From assembly GCA_963716235.1 (NCBI GenBank), contig CAVQTE010000023.1, positions 1 to 64,000 of the forward strand: DNA of 64,000 bases, given 5' to 3'. Position numbers and translations under genes: made by a program. Below, piece by piece: positions 49,317 to 58,971 of the stretch; positions within the stretch are counted from its first letter, which is position 1; every line of letters starts with the position of its first letter. The notes beneath the pieces were generated by a model. The model was not told where the DNA came from. It did not search any database and was given only the letters and a program-made list of their open reading frames with translations. The stretch is from Sva-07 sp963716235. GTDB taxonomy: Bacteria; Actinomycetota; Acidimicrobiia; Acidimicrobiales; Ilumatobacteraceae.

Positions 49317-49337
49317 CAGAACGGAGCCGGGTCGGGA

Positions 49338-49988
49338 TCAGCCGGGGCGCACGGCGAGCCGGTCGACCATGAACTCGAGCACGATCCGGCTCTCCGCGAT
49401 CAGGACGGGATCACCCGCCGGATCGTCACGAAAGACCCGCTGCAGCATCGCGTCACCCGTGGCGATGATCAGCCCGAGCCGCGCGTCGGCGACAGGTTCG
49501 CGGCCGAGCACACCGCGCGCCGTGGCGGCCGTGCCCGCCTGGTCCAAGAAGCCCTCCACCCGCTCGGTCAACCACTGGCGATGGTGCGCCTCGAACAACG
49601 TCGAGTTGCGCAACGTGACGAACCCGGGCTGCTCCGCATACAGCTCGAGATACGCGTCGAACAGCACGTCAACGAACTCGTGCGCGGTCTCGGGCGGTGC
49701 CGCGCCACGGTCGAGCAGCAGTTCGTCGTGACGATCCAGCATCCGCGCCACCGCCGCGTCGACGATCGCCGGCAGGTCCTCGAAGTACTCGTACAGCGAC
49801 CCGATCGGAACCCCTGCGCGCTCTGCGACATCGGTCGTGGTCAACTCACTCGGCACCCGCTCGCCGACCAGCTCGACGAGCGCGTTGATGATCGCGTCGA
49901 CGCGAGCCCGACTCCGACCCTGCTTCGGCTCCCGCCGCAGCCCCACGAGCGGAACTGCCGTCGCAGCGGCGGTGTGGAGCACGGTCAC
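49338..49988 (-). CDS. TetR-family transcriptional regulator
   Basis: 216 residues. The N-terminal helix-turn-helix reads SRARVDAIINALVELVGE, then TTTDVAERAGVPIGSLYEYF, the TetR signature. The C-terminal ligand domain (residues 85-216) is helical and unassigned. It is immediately upstream of the pip operon on the same strand, so it probably controls that operon and pepA through their shared palindrome. The ligand may be a peptide or amino-acid derivative. Confidence 0.9.
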   Translation of the reverse strand: MTVLHTAAATAVPLVGLRREPKQGRSRARVDAIINALVELVGERVPSELTTTDVAERAGVPIGSLYEYFEDLPAIVDAAVARMLDRHDELLLDRGAAPPETAHEFVDVLFDAYLELYAEQPGFVTLRNSTLFEAHHRQWLTERVEGFLDQAGTAATARGVLGREPVADARLGLIIATGDAMLQRVFRDDPAGDPVLIAESRIVLEFMVDRLAVRPG

Positions 49989-50011
49989 TCAGCCAAGGGT
50001 AGCCATCGAGA

Positions 50012-50605
50012 TCACCCCGCCCGGGTCTGACCCTGCGGTACCGGCGGGCGATCGATGCGGAGGATCTCGTGCATCCGGTCGTCGATCGGATTGTCGGGAT
50101 CGAGTTCGCCTCGCGCCACGAGCCGGAAGCCGGCGTTCAGCAGCGCCCGCCATGACGCCACGTTGGCGGAGTTGACGGGTACCACCAGGTGGCCCACGGC
50201 AGGCTCCTCGATCCAGATCCGTGTCACGAACTGCCCGATCATGGCTGTGCCCAGGCCCTGGCCGACCGCATTCGGCTCCCCGATGAAGTAGTCGATCGTG
50301 GCCGCATCGACGTCGACCGGGTAGACGTCGTCCATCTCGGCGACGGACTCCGGGAAGTCGTGGAAGAAGCAGAACTGGACCACACCGACGGGCTCGCCGT
50401 CGACGAGCGCGATGAAGTCCTTGGCGGGCTCGATCCCGTCGATCGTGTCGCCGAAATCGTCCTCGATGGCCTCCGGCGACGAATCGTGGTTCCACCAGCG
50501 CGCGACATGCGGCTCGGCCAACCATCGGCCGAGCAGCCCGAAGTGCTCTCGCCCCAGCCGTTCGAAGGTGATGGCGAGCCCGTCGGTGGCGTGCGTGCCG
50601 ACCAT
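50012..50605 (-). CDS. GNAT-family acetyltransferase
   Basis: 197 residues from the ATG at 50605. LGRWLAEPHVARWWNHDSSP at the N-terminus is typical of the AAC(6')/IucB-like branch (AcCoA + amine acceptor). The acetyl-CoA motif is EPNAVGQGLGTAMIGQFVT (Q/RxxGxG/A). NSANVASWRALLNAGFRLVA is motif B. The acceptor may be an aminoglycoside, a siderophore lysine or another amine; it cannot be resolved. The 3' end contains a GGGTCTGACCC palindrome. Divergent from the acyl-CoA dehydrogenase with 68 bases between starts. Confidence 0.87.
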   Translation of the reverse strand: MVGTHATDGLAITFERLGREHFGLLGRWLAEPHVARWWNHDSSPEAIEDDFGDTIDGIEPAKDFIALVDGEPVGVVQFCFFHDFPESVAEMDDVYPVDVDAATIDYFIGEPNAVGQGLGTAMIGQFVTRIWIEEPAVGHLVVPVNSANVASWRALLNAGFRLVARGELDPDNPIDDRMHEILRIDRPPVPQGQTRAG

Positions 50606-50673
50606 GTCCGAAGAGTAGCGATCGACGTCGCGCAGGATTCTGCAGATTGCCGGCCGCGACCTACGGTTGGAAC

Positions 50674-51819
50674 ATGCGCACGATCTTCGACGACGACCAT
50701 CAGGCGTTCCGCGAGTCCTTCGCGGCGTTCGTGGCCAAGGAGGCATCCCCCCACTATCTCGAGTGGGAGGCGGCCGGCATCGCCCCACGCGAGCTGTACC
50801 TCGCGGCCGGGCAGTACGGGTTCCTCGGCATGGCGATCCCCGAGCAGTACGGCGGCGGCGGCACGAACGACTTCCGCTTCAACGCGATCATCAGCGAGGA
50901 GTTCGCCGCTGCGGGCATCGGCGGAGCAGGCCTCGGGCTGACACTCCACAACGACATCACGACGCCCTACTTCATCGAGTACTGCACCGACGAACAGGCG
51001 CAGCGATGGCTACCGGGAATCGCCTCCGGTGAGCTGATCACCGCCGTCGCGATGACCGAACCCGGCACCGGTTCCGACCTCGCCGGCATCGCCACCACCG
51101 CGGTCCGCGACGGCGACGAGTACGTCGTCAACGGCTCCAAGACGTTCATCACGAACGGCATCAACTCCGACCTCGTGATCGTCGCCGCGAAGACCGATCC
51201 GACCGAACGGCACAGCGGGCTGTCGCTGCTCGTGGTCGAACGGGGCATGGACGGGTTCGAGCGAGGGCGCAACCTCGACAAGATCGGGATGCACAGCCAG
51301 GACACCGCCGAGTTGTTCTTCACCGACGTTCGGGTGCCGGTGGCCAACCGTCTGGCCGAGGAGGGCAAGGGATTCAACTACCTCAGTGCGAACCTCGCTC
51401 AGGAACGTTTGTCGATCGCCGTCGCCGGCGTCGCGGCGGCGCGGGCGGCACTCGGTTGGACGCTGGAGTACGTCGGCGAGCGCACGGCGTTCGGCAAGTC
51501 GATCGGGACGTTCCAGAACACCAAGTTCGTGCTCGCCGAAGTAGCCACCGAGATCGACGTCACCCAGGCCTACGTCGACCAGTGCATCCTCGCCCTCAAC
51601 GCCGGCGAGTTGACCCCCGCTCAGGCCGCGCAGGCCAAGTACTGGTGCACCGACCTGCAGAACCGTGCCACCGACCGGTGCCTGCAGCTGTTCGGCGGGT
51701 ACGGCTACATGTCCGAGTACCCGATCGCCCGCGCGTACGTCGATGCCCGGGTGACCTCCATCTACGGCGGCACCAACGAAGTGATGAAGACGATCATCGC
51801 CAAGTCACTCGGCCTGTAA
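50674..51819 (+). CDS. Acyl-CoA dehydrogenase
   Basis: A 381-residue FAD flavoprotein making the trans-2 double bond in acyl-CoA (beta-oxidation or amino-acid degradation). The start at 50674 gives MRTIFDDDHQAFRESFAAFV. FAD and substrate motifs are AMTEPGTGSDLAGIATTAV and GERTAFGKSIGTFQ. The catalytic base is the Glu of SIYGGTNEVMKTIIA near the C-terminus, as in short/medium-chain enzymes, with LFGGYGYMSEYPIARAYVDA before it. Uninterrupted. Confidence 0.94.
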   Translation: MRTIFDDDHQAFRESFAAFVAKEASPHYLEWEAAGIAPRELYLAAGQYGFLGMAIPEQYGGGGTNDFRFNAIISEEFAAAGIGGAGLGLTLHNDITTPYFIEYCTDEQAQRWLPGIASGELITAVAMTEPGTGSDLAGIATTAVRDGDEYVVNGSKTFITNGINSDLVIVAAKTDPTERHSGLSLLVVERGMDGFERGRNLDKIGMHSQDTAELFFTDVRVPVANRLAEEGKGFNYLSANLAQERLSIAVAGVAAARAALGWTLEYVGERTAFGKSIGTFQNTKFVLAEVATEIDVTQAYVDQCILALNAGELTPAQAAQAKYWCTDLQNRATDRCLQLFGGYGYMSEYPIARAYVDARVTSIYGGTNEVMKTIIAKSLGL

Positions 51820-51847
51820 CGATTGGTGTCAGACACCAATCGTTACA
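51815..51847. terminator. Perfect 16-bp palindrome between convergent genes
   Basis: TGTAACGATTGGTGTC (51815-51830), one central A, then GACACCAATCGTTACA (51832-51847). It includes the acyl-CoA dehydrogenase stop and borders the convergent fetB stop at 51848. The core ATTGGKGTC matches the palindrome at 41254. Confidence 0.78.
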
Positions 51848-52646
51848 TCAGGAATCAGTGCGTCGGGCGGAGCGGCGGAGTTGCTGGGCGGGAGTGAACA
51901 GCTCGCGGGAGATTCCGAGGCTCATCACTGCGGTGGTCGTGGCCACGCTGCCCAACACCAGGTACATCACCGACACCTGGACCTTCACGGCATCCGCCGG
52001 ATCCACCCCGGCAAGGATCAACCCGACCATCGCGCCGGGGAGGAACACGATCCCCACCGCCTTGGTCGACTCGATCTGCGGCACGAGCGCCGTGCGCAAC
52101 GCCTGACGCAGGTGCGGTTGGAACGACTCACTCGCCGTCAGTCCGAGTGCGAGCCTCGCCTCGATCAGATCGCGCTGCTCGTTCGCTGCGATCAGCAACT
52201 GACGGGAGACGAGCACCGTTGCGGCCAGCGAATTCCCGACCACCATCCCGGCGAGCGGAACGAGCGTGCGGCCCTCCAACTCGTAGATCCCGAAGCCGAA
52301 CAGCACACCGAGCACCACGACCGCCGAGGCGGCGTAGGCGATCATCGAGAGCGGGAGGACGTTCGGCACGTCGGGTGCCCGACGTCGACGTCGTGTACGC
52401 GGCGAACCCGATCATCGCCAGCAGCCAGATCACCGAATAGACCAACGGGTCGTCGGGATCGACCACGAACTGCAACACCCATCCGACGATCAACAGCTGG
52501 ACGAGCGCCCGGAGCGACGCCCAGAGCAGGCTGCGCTCCAGACCCAACTGGCGCCACAACGAGATCCCGACGGCGACCGCCACGAGGATCGCCGATGCAG
52601 CCAACCCGGCGACCCCGATGTCACCCTGCTCCACAGCGACCATCAT
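51848..52646 (-). CDS. fetB: FetB-type ABC transporter permease, one frameshift
   Basis: Membrane permease of the UPF0014/FetB family, about 265 residues, thought to export iron in E. coli. The ATG at 52646 overlaps the stop of the ATPase gene. Hydrophobic segments include GLAASAILVAVAVGISLW, LVQLLIVGWVLQFVV and VYSVIWLLAMIGFAAYTTST; after a frameshift near 52385, SMIAYAASAVVVLGVLFGFG, LVPLAGMVVGNSLAATVLV, GIVFLPGAMVGLILAGVDPA (the family signature) and MYLVLGSVATTTAVMSLG. Confidence 0.88.
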
Positions 52647-53356
52647 CCGCCCCTCGCCCCCACCGACTGGCGCACGATGGGATCGTCGCTCGCATCGAGT
52701 TCGTCGAGATGACCGGTCGCCCGCACCGTGCCCTCCGCGAGCACGATCACGTGATCGGCGAGCCGCCGGAGCTGATCGGTGTCGTGGCTCACCCAGATCA
52801 CGCCCACTCCCGAGTCGGCCAGGGAACGACCCAGATCCTCCACCGTCGCCCGAGCGGCCCGGTCGAGCGCGGCGGTCGGTTCGTCGGCGAGCAGCACCAC
52901 CGGATCGGTGAGCAACGCTCGCGCCACGCACATCCGCTGCGCCTCCCCGCCCGACAGCGTGTCGGCCTCGTGATCGAGCAGTTCCGCGTCGAGCCCCACG
53001 TGTTCGAGCACGTGCCCCGCCCGCTCAGCGGTCACCTCCGGCAACGCCACCCGAAGATTGTCGAGCACGGTGCCGGGAAAGATCGGTGCCCGTTGGAACA
53101 CCATCGCCACCTGGCGGCGCAGCTCCGTCGGCGCCCACTCGGTCAGCGGCCGATCTCGCCAGCGGATCTCTCCCGCCAGCGGATCGTCGAGCCGATTGAG
53201 GAGGCGCAGCAACGTCGACTTGCCCGCACCGGACGGCCCGGCCAGCACCGTCACGCCGGCTGCCGGAACGGTCAGGTCGATCGACGTGAGGATCGGAGCG
53301 CCCGCCGGGCCGGCATCGACGTGGCGCAGTTCGAACGCGTCAGCTGACGACATCAA
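52643..53356 (-). CDS. fetA: FetA-type ABC transporter ATP-binding protein
   Basis: 237-residue ABC ATPase partner of FetB. Walker A is LAGPSGAGKSTLLRLLNRLD, the Q loop VAMVFQRAPIFPGTVLDNL, the signature LSGGEAQRMCVARALLTDP and Walker B VVLLADEPTAALDRAA; the H loop is VSHDTDQLRRLADHV. Coupled to fetB by a TGATG overlap. Export of iron or another metal is inferred from the FetB partner. Confidence 0.92.
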   Translation of the reverse strand: MMSSADAFELRHVDAGPAGAPILTSIDLTVPAAGVTVLAGPSGAGKSTLLRLLNRLDDPLAGEIRWRDRPLTEWAPTELRRQVAMVFQRAPIFPGTVLDNLRVALPEVTAERAGHVLEHVGLDAELLDHEADTLSGGEAQRMCVARALLTDPVVLLADEPTAALDRAARATVEDLGRSLADSGVGVIWVSHDTDQLRRLADHVIVLAEGTVRATGHLDELDASDDPIVRQSVGARGG

Positions 53357-53451
53357 CGCTCACGATCGCACCTCACCCGGCGAACGTACCGCGCCGACAT
53401 CGACGCACGACGCGTCGTGCAGGAACGCGCCGAATCTGGCACACTGCGACC

Positions 53452-53799
53452 ATGGCATGGCTGGTGTGCGACGCCCGTGTGCTGGCATCGGCAGAAGTGG
53501 CCGACACCCGCAGCGCCCGTCGCCGCGGGCTGATCGGACGTGAGTCGATCGAGGGCGCCCTGGTCATCGCACCATGTCGCTGGATCCACACCATCGGGAT
53601 GAAGTTCCCGATCGACGTCGCCTACCTCGACCCGGACGGCGTCGTCGTCAAGACCATCCAGATGCAGAGGTTCCGCATGGGCATCCCGGTCTGGAGCGCC
53701 CGGTCGGTCATCGAGGCCGAGGCCGGCGCGTTCGGACGCTGGGGTCTTCGCGTGGGCGACGAGATCGAGATCCGCGTCGGCGATGCGGACGCCGGATGA
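53452..53799 (+). CDS. DUF192 family protein
   Basis: 115 residues. It has the DUF192 core: SARRRGLIGRESIEGALVIA, then HTIGMKFPIDVAYLDPDGVV and the C-terminal EAEAGAFGRWGLRVGDEIEI. Most DUF192 proteins carry a signal peptide; this one has only the short cytoplasmic form. Function unknown. Its end is 31 bases before rsmI, so they may share a transcript. Confidence 0.88.
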   Translation: MAWLVCDARVLASAEVADTRSARRRGLIGRESIEGALVIAPCRWIHTIGMKFPIDVAYLDPDGVVVKTIQMQRFRMGIPVWSARSVIEAEAGAFGRWGLRVGDEIEIRVGDADAG

Positions 53800-53830
53800 G
53801 CCGCACCAGACCGGGCCGAGGCAGCATCCG

Positions 53831-54682
53831 ATGAGCACGCTGTGGCTGGTGGCCACGCCGATCGGCAATCTCGGCGATCTCGCACCCCGCGCCGTCGAGG
53901 TGCTGTCGCACGCCGCGCTCGTGTGTTGCGAGGACACCCGACGCACCGGGCTGCTGTTGCAGCACGCCGGGATCCGCGCCGCCCGGCTGGCCGTGTGCAA
54001 CGACCACACCGAGATGAGCCGCATCACCGACGTGTTGCGCACGCTCGGCGACGGTCGCGACGTCGCGATCGTCAGCGACGCCGGCACACCCGGCATCTCC
54101 GACCCCGGCGAACGCATCGTCCGCGCGGCCATCGACGCCGGCTACACCGTCAGCGCAGTCCCGGGCCCGAGTGCGGCCATCATGGCGCTGACCATCAGCG
54201 GGCTCGCCGCCGACCGTTTCGTGTTCGAAGGATTCATCCCCCGCAAGGGCGTCGACCGCGCCGACCGCCTCGCCGAGATCGCCGCGGAGCACCGCACCAT
54301 CGTCGTCTACGAGGCCCCCCATCGCGTGCTGCGCACGCTCGCCGACCTGCGTGACGCGTGCGGCGACGACCGTGTCGTCGTGGTGACCCGCGAACTCACC
54401 AAACTCCACGAAGAAGTCGTGCGCGGCCCGCTCGGCGACCTCGACATCGGTGCACCACGAGGCGAGTACGTGCTGGTCATCGAGGGCGCTGCAGTCGACG
54501 AGCGACCCGTGAGCGACGACGACGTACGCGTCGCGCTGCGCTCGGAACTCGATGCCGGCGCTTCGACCCGCGATGCGTCGGCCACCGTCGCGAAAATGGT
54601 CGGACGGCCCAAACGCGAGGTGTACGCACTCGCCATCGCTCTCGACCGCCAGACTGGAACCATGGGTGAGCACGATGAGTGA
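53831..54682 (+). CDS. rsmI: 16S rRNA (cytidine1402-2'-O)-methyltransferase RsmI
   Basis: 283 residues. SAM-dependent tetrapyrrole methylase fold: LWLVATPIGNLGDLAPRAVE, CCEDTRRTGLLLQHAGIR, AIVSDAGTPGISDPGERI, AVPGPSAAIMALTISGL and RFVFEGFIPRKG are the family motifs. It methylates the 2'-OH of C1402 in 16S rRNA at the decoding centre. The ATG at 53831 was chosen because it starts the conserved N-terminus. Its last eight bases overlap the next gene's ATG. Confidence 0.95.
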   Translation: MSTLWLVATPIGNLGDLAPRAVEVLSHAALVCCEDTRRTGLLLQHAGIRAARLAVCNDHTEMSRITDVLRTLGDGRDVAIVSDAGTPGISDPGERIVRAAIDAGYTVSAVPGPSAAIMALTISGLAADRFVFEGFIPRKGVDRADRLAEIAAEHRTIVVYEAPHRVLRTLADLRDACGDDRVVVVTRELTKLHEEVVRGPLGDLDIGAPRGEYVLVIEGAAVDERPVSDDDVRVALRSELDAGASTRDASATVAKMVGRPKREVYALAIALDRQTGTMGEHDE

Positions 54683-55499
54683 GTACGTCGGTTCGTCGGG
54701 CACCGGGCCGAGCGCCGCATTCTTCGACCTCGATCGCACACTGATCTCGGGGTCGTCGGCCTTCACACTGGCGCTGCAGGCCCGCAAGGCCGGGCTGATC
54801 CCCAACGTCGAGTTCGTCCGCGACGCCGCCGGCGCCGTCACGTTCAAGATGTTCGGAGCGAGCGACGACACCACCGACGCCGTGCGAGCCCGAGTACTCG
54901 AGGCGGTGAGCGGGATGCGCCAGAGCGACCTCCAGGCCCTCAACGTCGAAGTGCTCCCCCGGTTGCTCGCCCGCCTGCGTCCCGAGGCCCGTCGGCTCCT
55001 CGACCGTCACCGCCAAGCGGGGCGCGACACCTACATCGTCTCGGCGGCCCCCCAGGAGATCGTCGAGCCGCTCGCCCACTCGCTCGGCATGACGTCGGGG
55101 ATCGGTACCCGCAGCAAGGTCGTCGACGGGTTCTACACCGGCGAACTCGACGGACCGTTCTGCTACGGCGCCGGCAAGGTCGAGGCGATGGTCGAGATCG
55201 CCAACTGGAACGGCTACGAACTCGACCAGTGCTACGCCTACAGCGACTCGGCGAGCGACCTGCCGATGCTCGAAGCCGTCGGCCATCCCGTGGCCGTCAA
55301 TCCCGACGCGAAGCTCGAACGCCATGCCCGCCGCAACGGCTGGCCGATCGTGATCTTCAGCGAGCAGACGAAGTCGGTCGTTCGCCGCACCGTGCGGTCG
55401 GTCGGGGCGGTCGGCATCGCCGGCGCCAGCTTCGCCGCCGGCGTCGCGGTCGCCGGCTCCCGCGGCGGGCAAGCGCAACTCCGGCCTCCTCCGCCGCTG
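54675..55499 (+). CDS. HAD-IB family phosphatase (SerB-like)
   Basis: About 270 residues. The nucleophile motif is AAFFDLDRTLISGSSAFTLA (DxDxT), the second motif TYIVSAAPQEIVEPLA, the Lys/acidic region YGAGKVEAMVEIANWNG and YAYSDSASDLPMLEAVGHPV, as in HAD subfamily IB (phosphoserine phosphatase, CicA-like). The C-terminus has a hydrophobic segment (VGAVGIAGASFAAGVAVAGS), so it may attach to the membrane. After about 55490 the frame runs on against the antisense thioesterase gene and loses sense; a small indel near 55470 would give a stop at about 55498. Confidence 0.82.
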
Positions 55500-55524
55500 A
55501 CCCGCCCACCACGCTCCCCAGCAC

Positions 55525-55570
55525 GCGATGAGCGAAACGACCGACATGGTAGGTCCGCTTCGCTCATCGC
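55525..55570. terminator. 12-bp inverted repeat between convergent genes
   Basis: GCGATGAGCGAA (55525-55536) and TTCGCTCATCGC (55559-55570) with a 22-base loop, between the HAD-IB gene and the convergent thioesterase. Confidence 0.6.
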
Positions 55571-55579
55571 TTCGGGGAT

Positions 55580-56408
55580 TCAGGCGGGTGGGCGGGGCAT
55601 GAGGGCGAGCTGGCGCGACTGGGCGACGAGGACGCCGGTCGAGTCCCAGATCTCGCCGTCCTCGTCGAGCATGCCGTCGTGCACGAACCGTGACCGGAAC
55701 GAGCAGCGCAGCGGTCCCGGCGCCGGAACGCCCCGGATGTGCACGGTCAACTCGACCGTCGGCGCCCATGCCACCGGCAGGTCGGTGTTGAACACGGGTG
55801 GCGGGAACGCATCGGCCACGAGCAGCAGACTGATCGCATCGATCGGGTCGTGGTCGGCGAACGCGAACCAGCCCGCGGATCGCGGGCCTCACCGGTCGGC
55901 GTCCCGGTCCGGAAGCCCTCGTCGCCGGGAAAGATCCGGATTGCGAGCCGCTCCGTCATCGCCGGCTTGGGACCCTCGTTGGGCGCCGGCGGCAACTCGC
56001 AGTCATCGTAGCGCGGGATGTCGACAGGCCCCTCGCTCACGTACGACGGGCCGCCCACCGTCTGGTCACCGAACGTGCCGAGCAGCCGGATGATCTCGCG
56101 CCGGTCGTCGCCGTCGAACATCACCAGCGACGCCGTCGCTGTCGCGAACCGACGACCGTCCGACGGTCGTGACCACGACCTCGCACGGACCGGTCGGAGC
56201 CGGACGCAGGTAGTGCGCGGTGAGCGTCACCGGTGGACGACCGACCGCCCGCCATCGCCCGCCCGGCGATCGCCATCAGGTAGCCGCCGTTGGCGTTGCC
56301 GCCGATGTCCCATCCGGGCTGCACCTCGGACGCGTACGTCGTCACGGTCTCACCGGCGTCGTCCGTTCGGACCGTCGAGCGGTCGGCGGACGGCGGTTGC
56401 GGTCGCAA
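55580..56408 (-). CDS. TesB-like acyl-CoA thioesterase, frameshifted
   Basis: Pieces of a double hot-dog thioesterase, about 270 residues. The N-terminus, VQPGWDIGGNANGGYLMAIA, is the TesB/thioesterase-like_superfamily start. The middle in the next frame has LVMFDGDDRREIIRLLGTFG and RYDDCELPPAPNEGPKPAM. After a third shift the C-terminus reads PVFNTDLPVAWAPTVELTVH and MLDEDGEIWDSTGVLVAQSR with the family Asp-Ser/Thr-Gln catalytic set. Three frameshifts (near 56230, 56130 and 55880). It hydrolyses acyl-CoA; the chain length is not predictable. Confidence 0.82.
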
Positions 56409-56537
56409 AGACTCCGGGCATCACCCGAACGGTACCGACTGCGCACGGCCGCATCACCCATCACACCGTATCACACCGGCGAATCGCGCGCGGCAATGCC
56501 GGGTGGGCGCAACGGGGCGAGCCTCTAACGTGCTGGC

Positions 56538-58053
56538 GTGACCCGCTTCTACGTCACCACCCCGATCTACTACGTCAACGCCGAGCCGCACCTCGGCCAC
56601 GCGTACACCACGATCGTCGGCGACGCGCTCGCCCGCTGGCACCGGCTGCTCGGCGAGGACGTCCAGTACGTCACCGGCACCGACGAGCACGGCCTCAAGA
56701 TCCAGCAGGCCGCCGAGGCCGCCGGGCAGTCGCCGCAGGAGTTCGTCGACGCGATCGCCCCGCTGTTCGCCGACGCCTGGAAGCGCCTGAACATCGCCAA
56801 CGACGACTTCATCCGCACCACCGAGCCGCGCCACAAGGCCGCCGTCGCCGAACTCCTCCAGCGCTGCTACGACGCCGGCGACATCGAGCTCGACACGTAC
56901 GCCGGCAAGTACTGCGTCGCCTGCGAGGAGTACTACACCGACGACGAGCTGATCACGGTCGACGGGAGCCGACTGCTGCCCGATCCACAAGCAGCCCGGT
57001 CGAGTACTTCGAGGAGGAGAACTACTTCTTCCGCCTCTCCCGCTTCGAGGAGCGACTGCTCGACTGGTACGCCGCCCACCCGGCGGCATCGTGCCCGAGC
57101 ATCGCGGCAACGAGGCGCTCGGGCTCATCAAGCGCGGCCTGCGCGACTTCTCGATCAGCCGCACCGTCGCTCAGTGGGGCATCCCGCTGCCGTGGGACCC
57201 GAAGCACGTCACCTACGTGTGGTTCGACGCGCTCACCAACTACCTCACCGCCGTCGGCTTCGGCGACGGCACCGACGGCTACACGCAACTGGTGGCCGGT
57301 CGACTACCACCTGATCGGCAAGGACATCGTCCGCCAGCACTGCGTGTACTGGCCGGCGATGCTGATGTCGGCCGGCGTCGAGCTGCCCAAGGGCTGGGCC
57401 GTCGGCGGCTGGCTGCTGAGCGGCGGCGAGAAGATGAGCAAGACCTCCGGCAACGTGGTCGACCCGCTCGACCTCGTCGACGACGTCGGCGTCGACGGGT
57501 TCCGCTACTACGTGCTCGCCGACACCGCCTACGGCAACGACGGCGACTTCTCATCGAGGGGTTCATCGTCGCGCTACAACTCCGACCTCGCCAACAACCT
57601 CGGCAACCTGCTCGCCCGGGTCGCAACGGTGGTCGCCAAGAAGTGCAACGGCATCGGCACGGCGCCCGATCCCGACAGCCCGCTGGCCGGCGTCGCTGCG
57701 AGCGCCTACGCCGACGCCGCGGCCCACTGGGACGTGGTGCAACCGAGCCGCGCCCTCGAAGCCACCTGGTCGCTCATGCGCGCCACCAACGGCCACCTCG
57801 AGGCCAACGAACCGTGGAAGGCCGAGCCCGGCGCCGGCGGTCGACGCCGTGATGGGCGACGCGCTCGAGGCGCTGCGCATCGTCGCGATCCTCGCGTCGC
57901 CGGCCGTCCCCGACACCGCGCAGGCGATCTGGGAGCGCATCGGCCTGCCCGGCCTCGTGGCCGACCAGCGCCTCCCCGACGCCGCCGCATGGGGCGGCTA
58001 CACCCGGCGGCGCCGCGGTCACCAAGGGCGACGCCCTGTTCCCCCGCCTGTGA
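56538..58053 (+). CDS. metG: Methionyl-tRNA synthetase, several frameshifts
   Basis: Class I tRNA synthetase, about 505 residues, MetG2-type without zinc knuckle or C-terminal dimer domain. The GTG at 56538 starts MTRFYVTTPIYYVNAEPHLG with the HIGH-equivalent AEPHLGHAYTT. Later come GTDEHGLKIQQAAEAAGQS, YVWFDALTNYLTAVGFGDGT, HCVYWPAMLMSAGVELPKGW and GGEKMSKTSGNVVDPLDLV (KMSKS). The anticodon-binding helices have NSDLANNLGNLLARV. At least seven single-base indels interrupt it (near 56980, 57000, 57080, 57295, 57550, 57840 and 58010). An essential gene, so these are almost certainly sequence errors. TGATG links it to tatD. Confidence 0.95.
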
Positions 58054-58810
58054 TGGTCTGGACCGACTCGCACTGCCACCTGCACGACACGCGGATCCCC
58101 GACGGCACCGACGCGGCCGTCGCGGCCGCCGCCGCGGCGGGCGTCACCACGTTGATCACCGTCGGCTGTGATCGGGAGACATCGCTCGCCGCGATCGCCG
58201 TCGCCGCCGACCACCCACACGTCCGCGCCACGGTCGGCCTGCACCCGCACGATGCCGTCCAGGGCGTCGACACGATCGTCGACCTGCTCGACACGCCGGG
58301 GATCGTGGCCGTCGGCGAGGCCGGGCTCGACTACTACTACGACCACTCACCCCGCGAGGTCCAGCGACAGCGCGTGTTCGCCGAACAGATCCAGCTCGCG
58401 AACGATCAGCGGCCTCGCGCTCGTGATCCACACCCGCGACGCGTGGGACGACACGTTCGACATGCTCGACGACGACGGCGTGCCGGAGCGCACGGTCTTC
58501 CACTGCTTCACCGGCGGCCCCGACGAGGCCCGCCGTGCCTCGACATCGGGGCGACACTGTCGTTCTCGGGCATCGTCACGTTCAAGGGCGCCCCCGACGT
58601 GCAGGCCGCAGCCGCCATGTGCCCGCTCGATCGCATGCTCGTCGAGACCGACAGCCCGTACCTCGCGCCCATTCCCCATCGCGGCCAGCCCAACCAGCCC
58701 GCCTGGGTTCCCCACGTCGGCCAGTTCATCGCCGACCTCCGGACGTGCCCGTGGGCGACATCGCACGAGCCACCACCGACAACGCCGCGGTCTTCTTCGC
58801 GCTCTGCTGA
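58053..58810 (+). CDS. tatD: TatD-family metal-dependent DNase, frameshifted
   Basis: Amidohydrolase-fold 3'-5' exonuclease, about 252 residues. Start ATG 58053 overlaps the metG stop. Metal ligands: WTDSHCHLHD (HxH), VAVGEAGLDYYYD (Glu), LALVIHTRDAWDD (His), TVFHCFTGGPDE (His) and MLVETDSPYLAP (Asp). Three frameshifts (near 58405, 58535 and 58740). TatD follows metG in most actinobacteria. Confidence 0.93.
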
Positions 58811-58971
58811 GCGACCGCGTCGACCTCCGGACGGCCCGACCCAGCCGACGTGCGACCACTCACCGTGGTCGTGCCGTCTCCGGATCGTCAATCACCGCGC
58901 GAGGGGTACGATGACCGCCCCTCATCCCGAGGGCCGCGCCTGCGGCCAGCTCGCAGGATCGACGAGCAACC

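Noticed and set aside
55500..56093. C-terminal extension of the HAD-IB phosphatase
   Set aside because: The frame is low-complexity Ser/Arg/Pro antisense of the thioesterase; the HAD fold is complete by about 55390.
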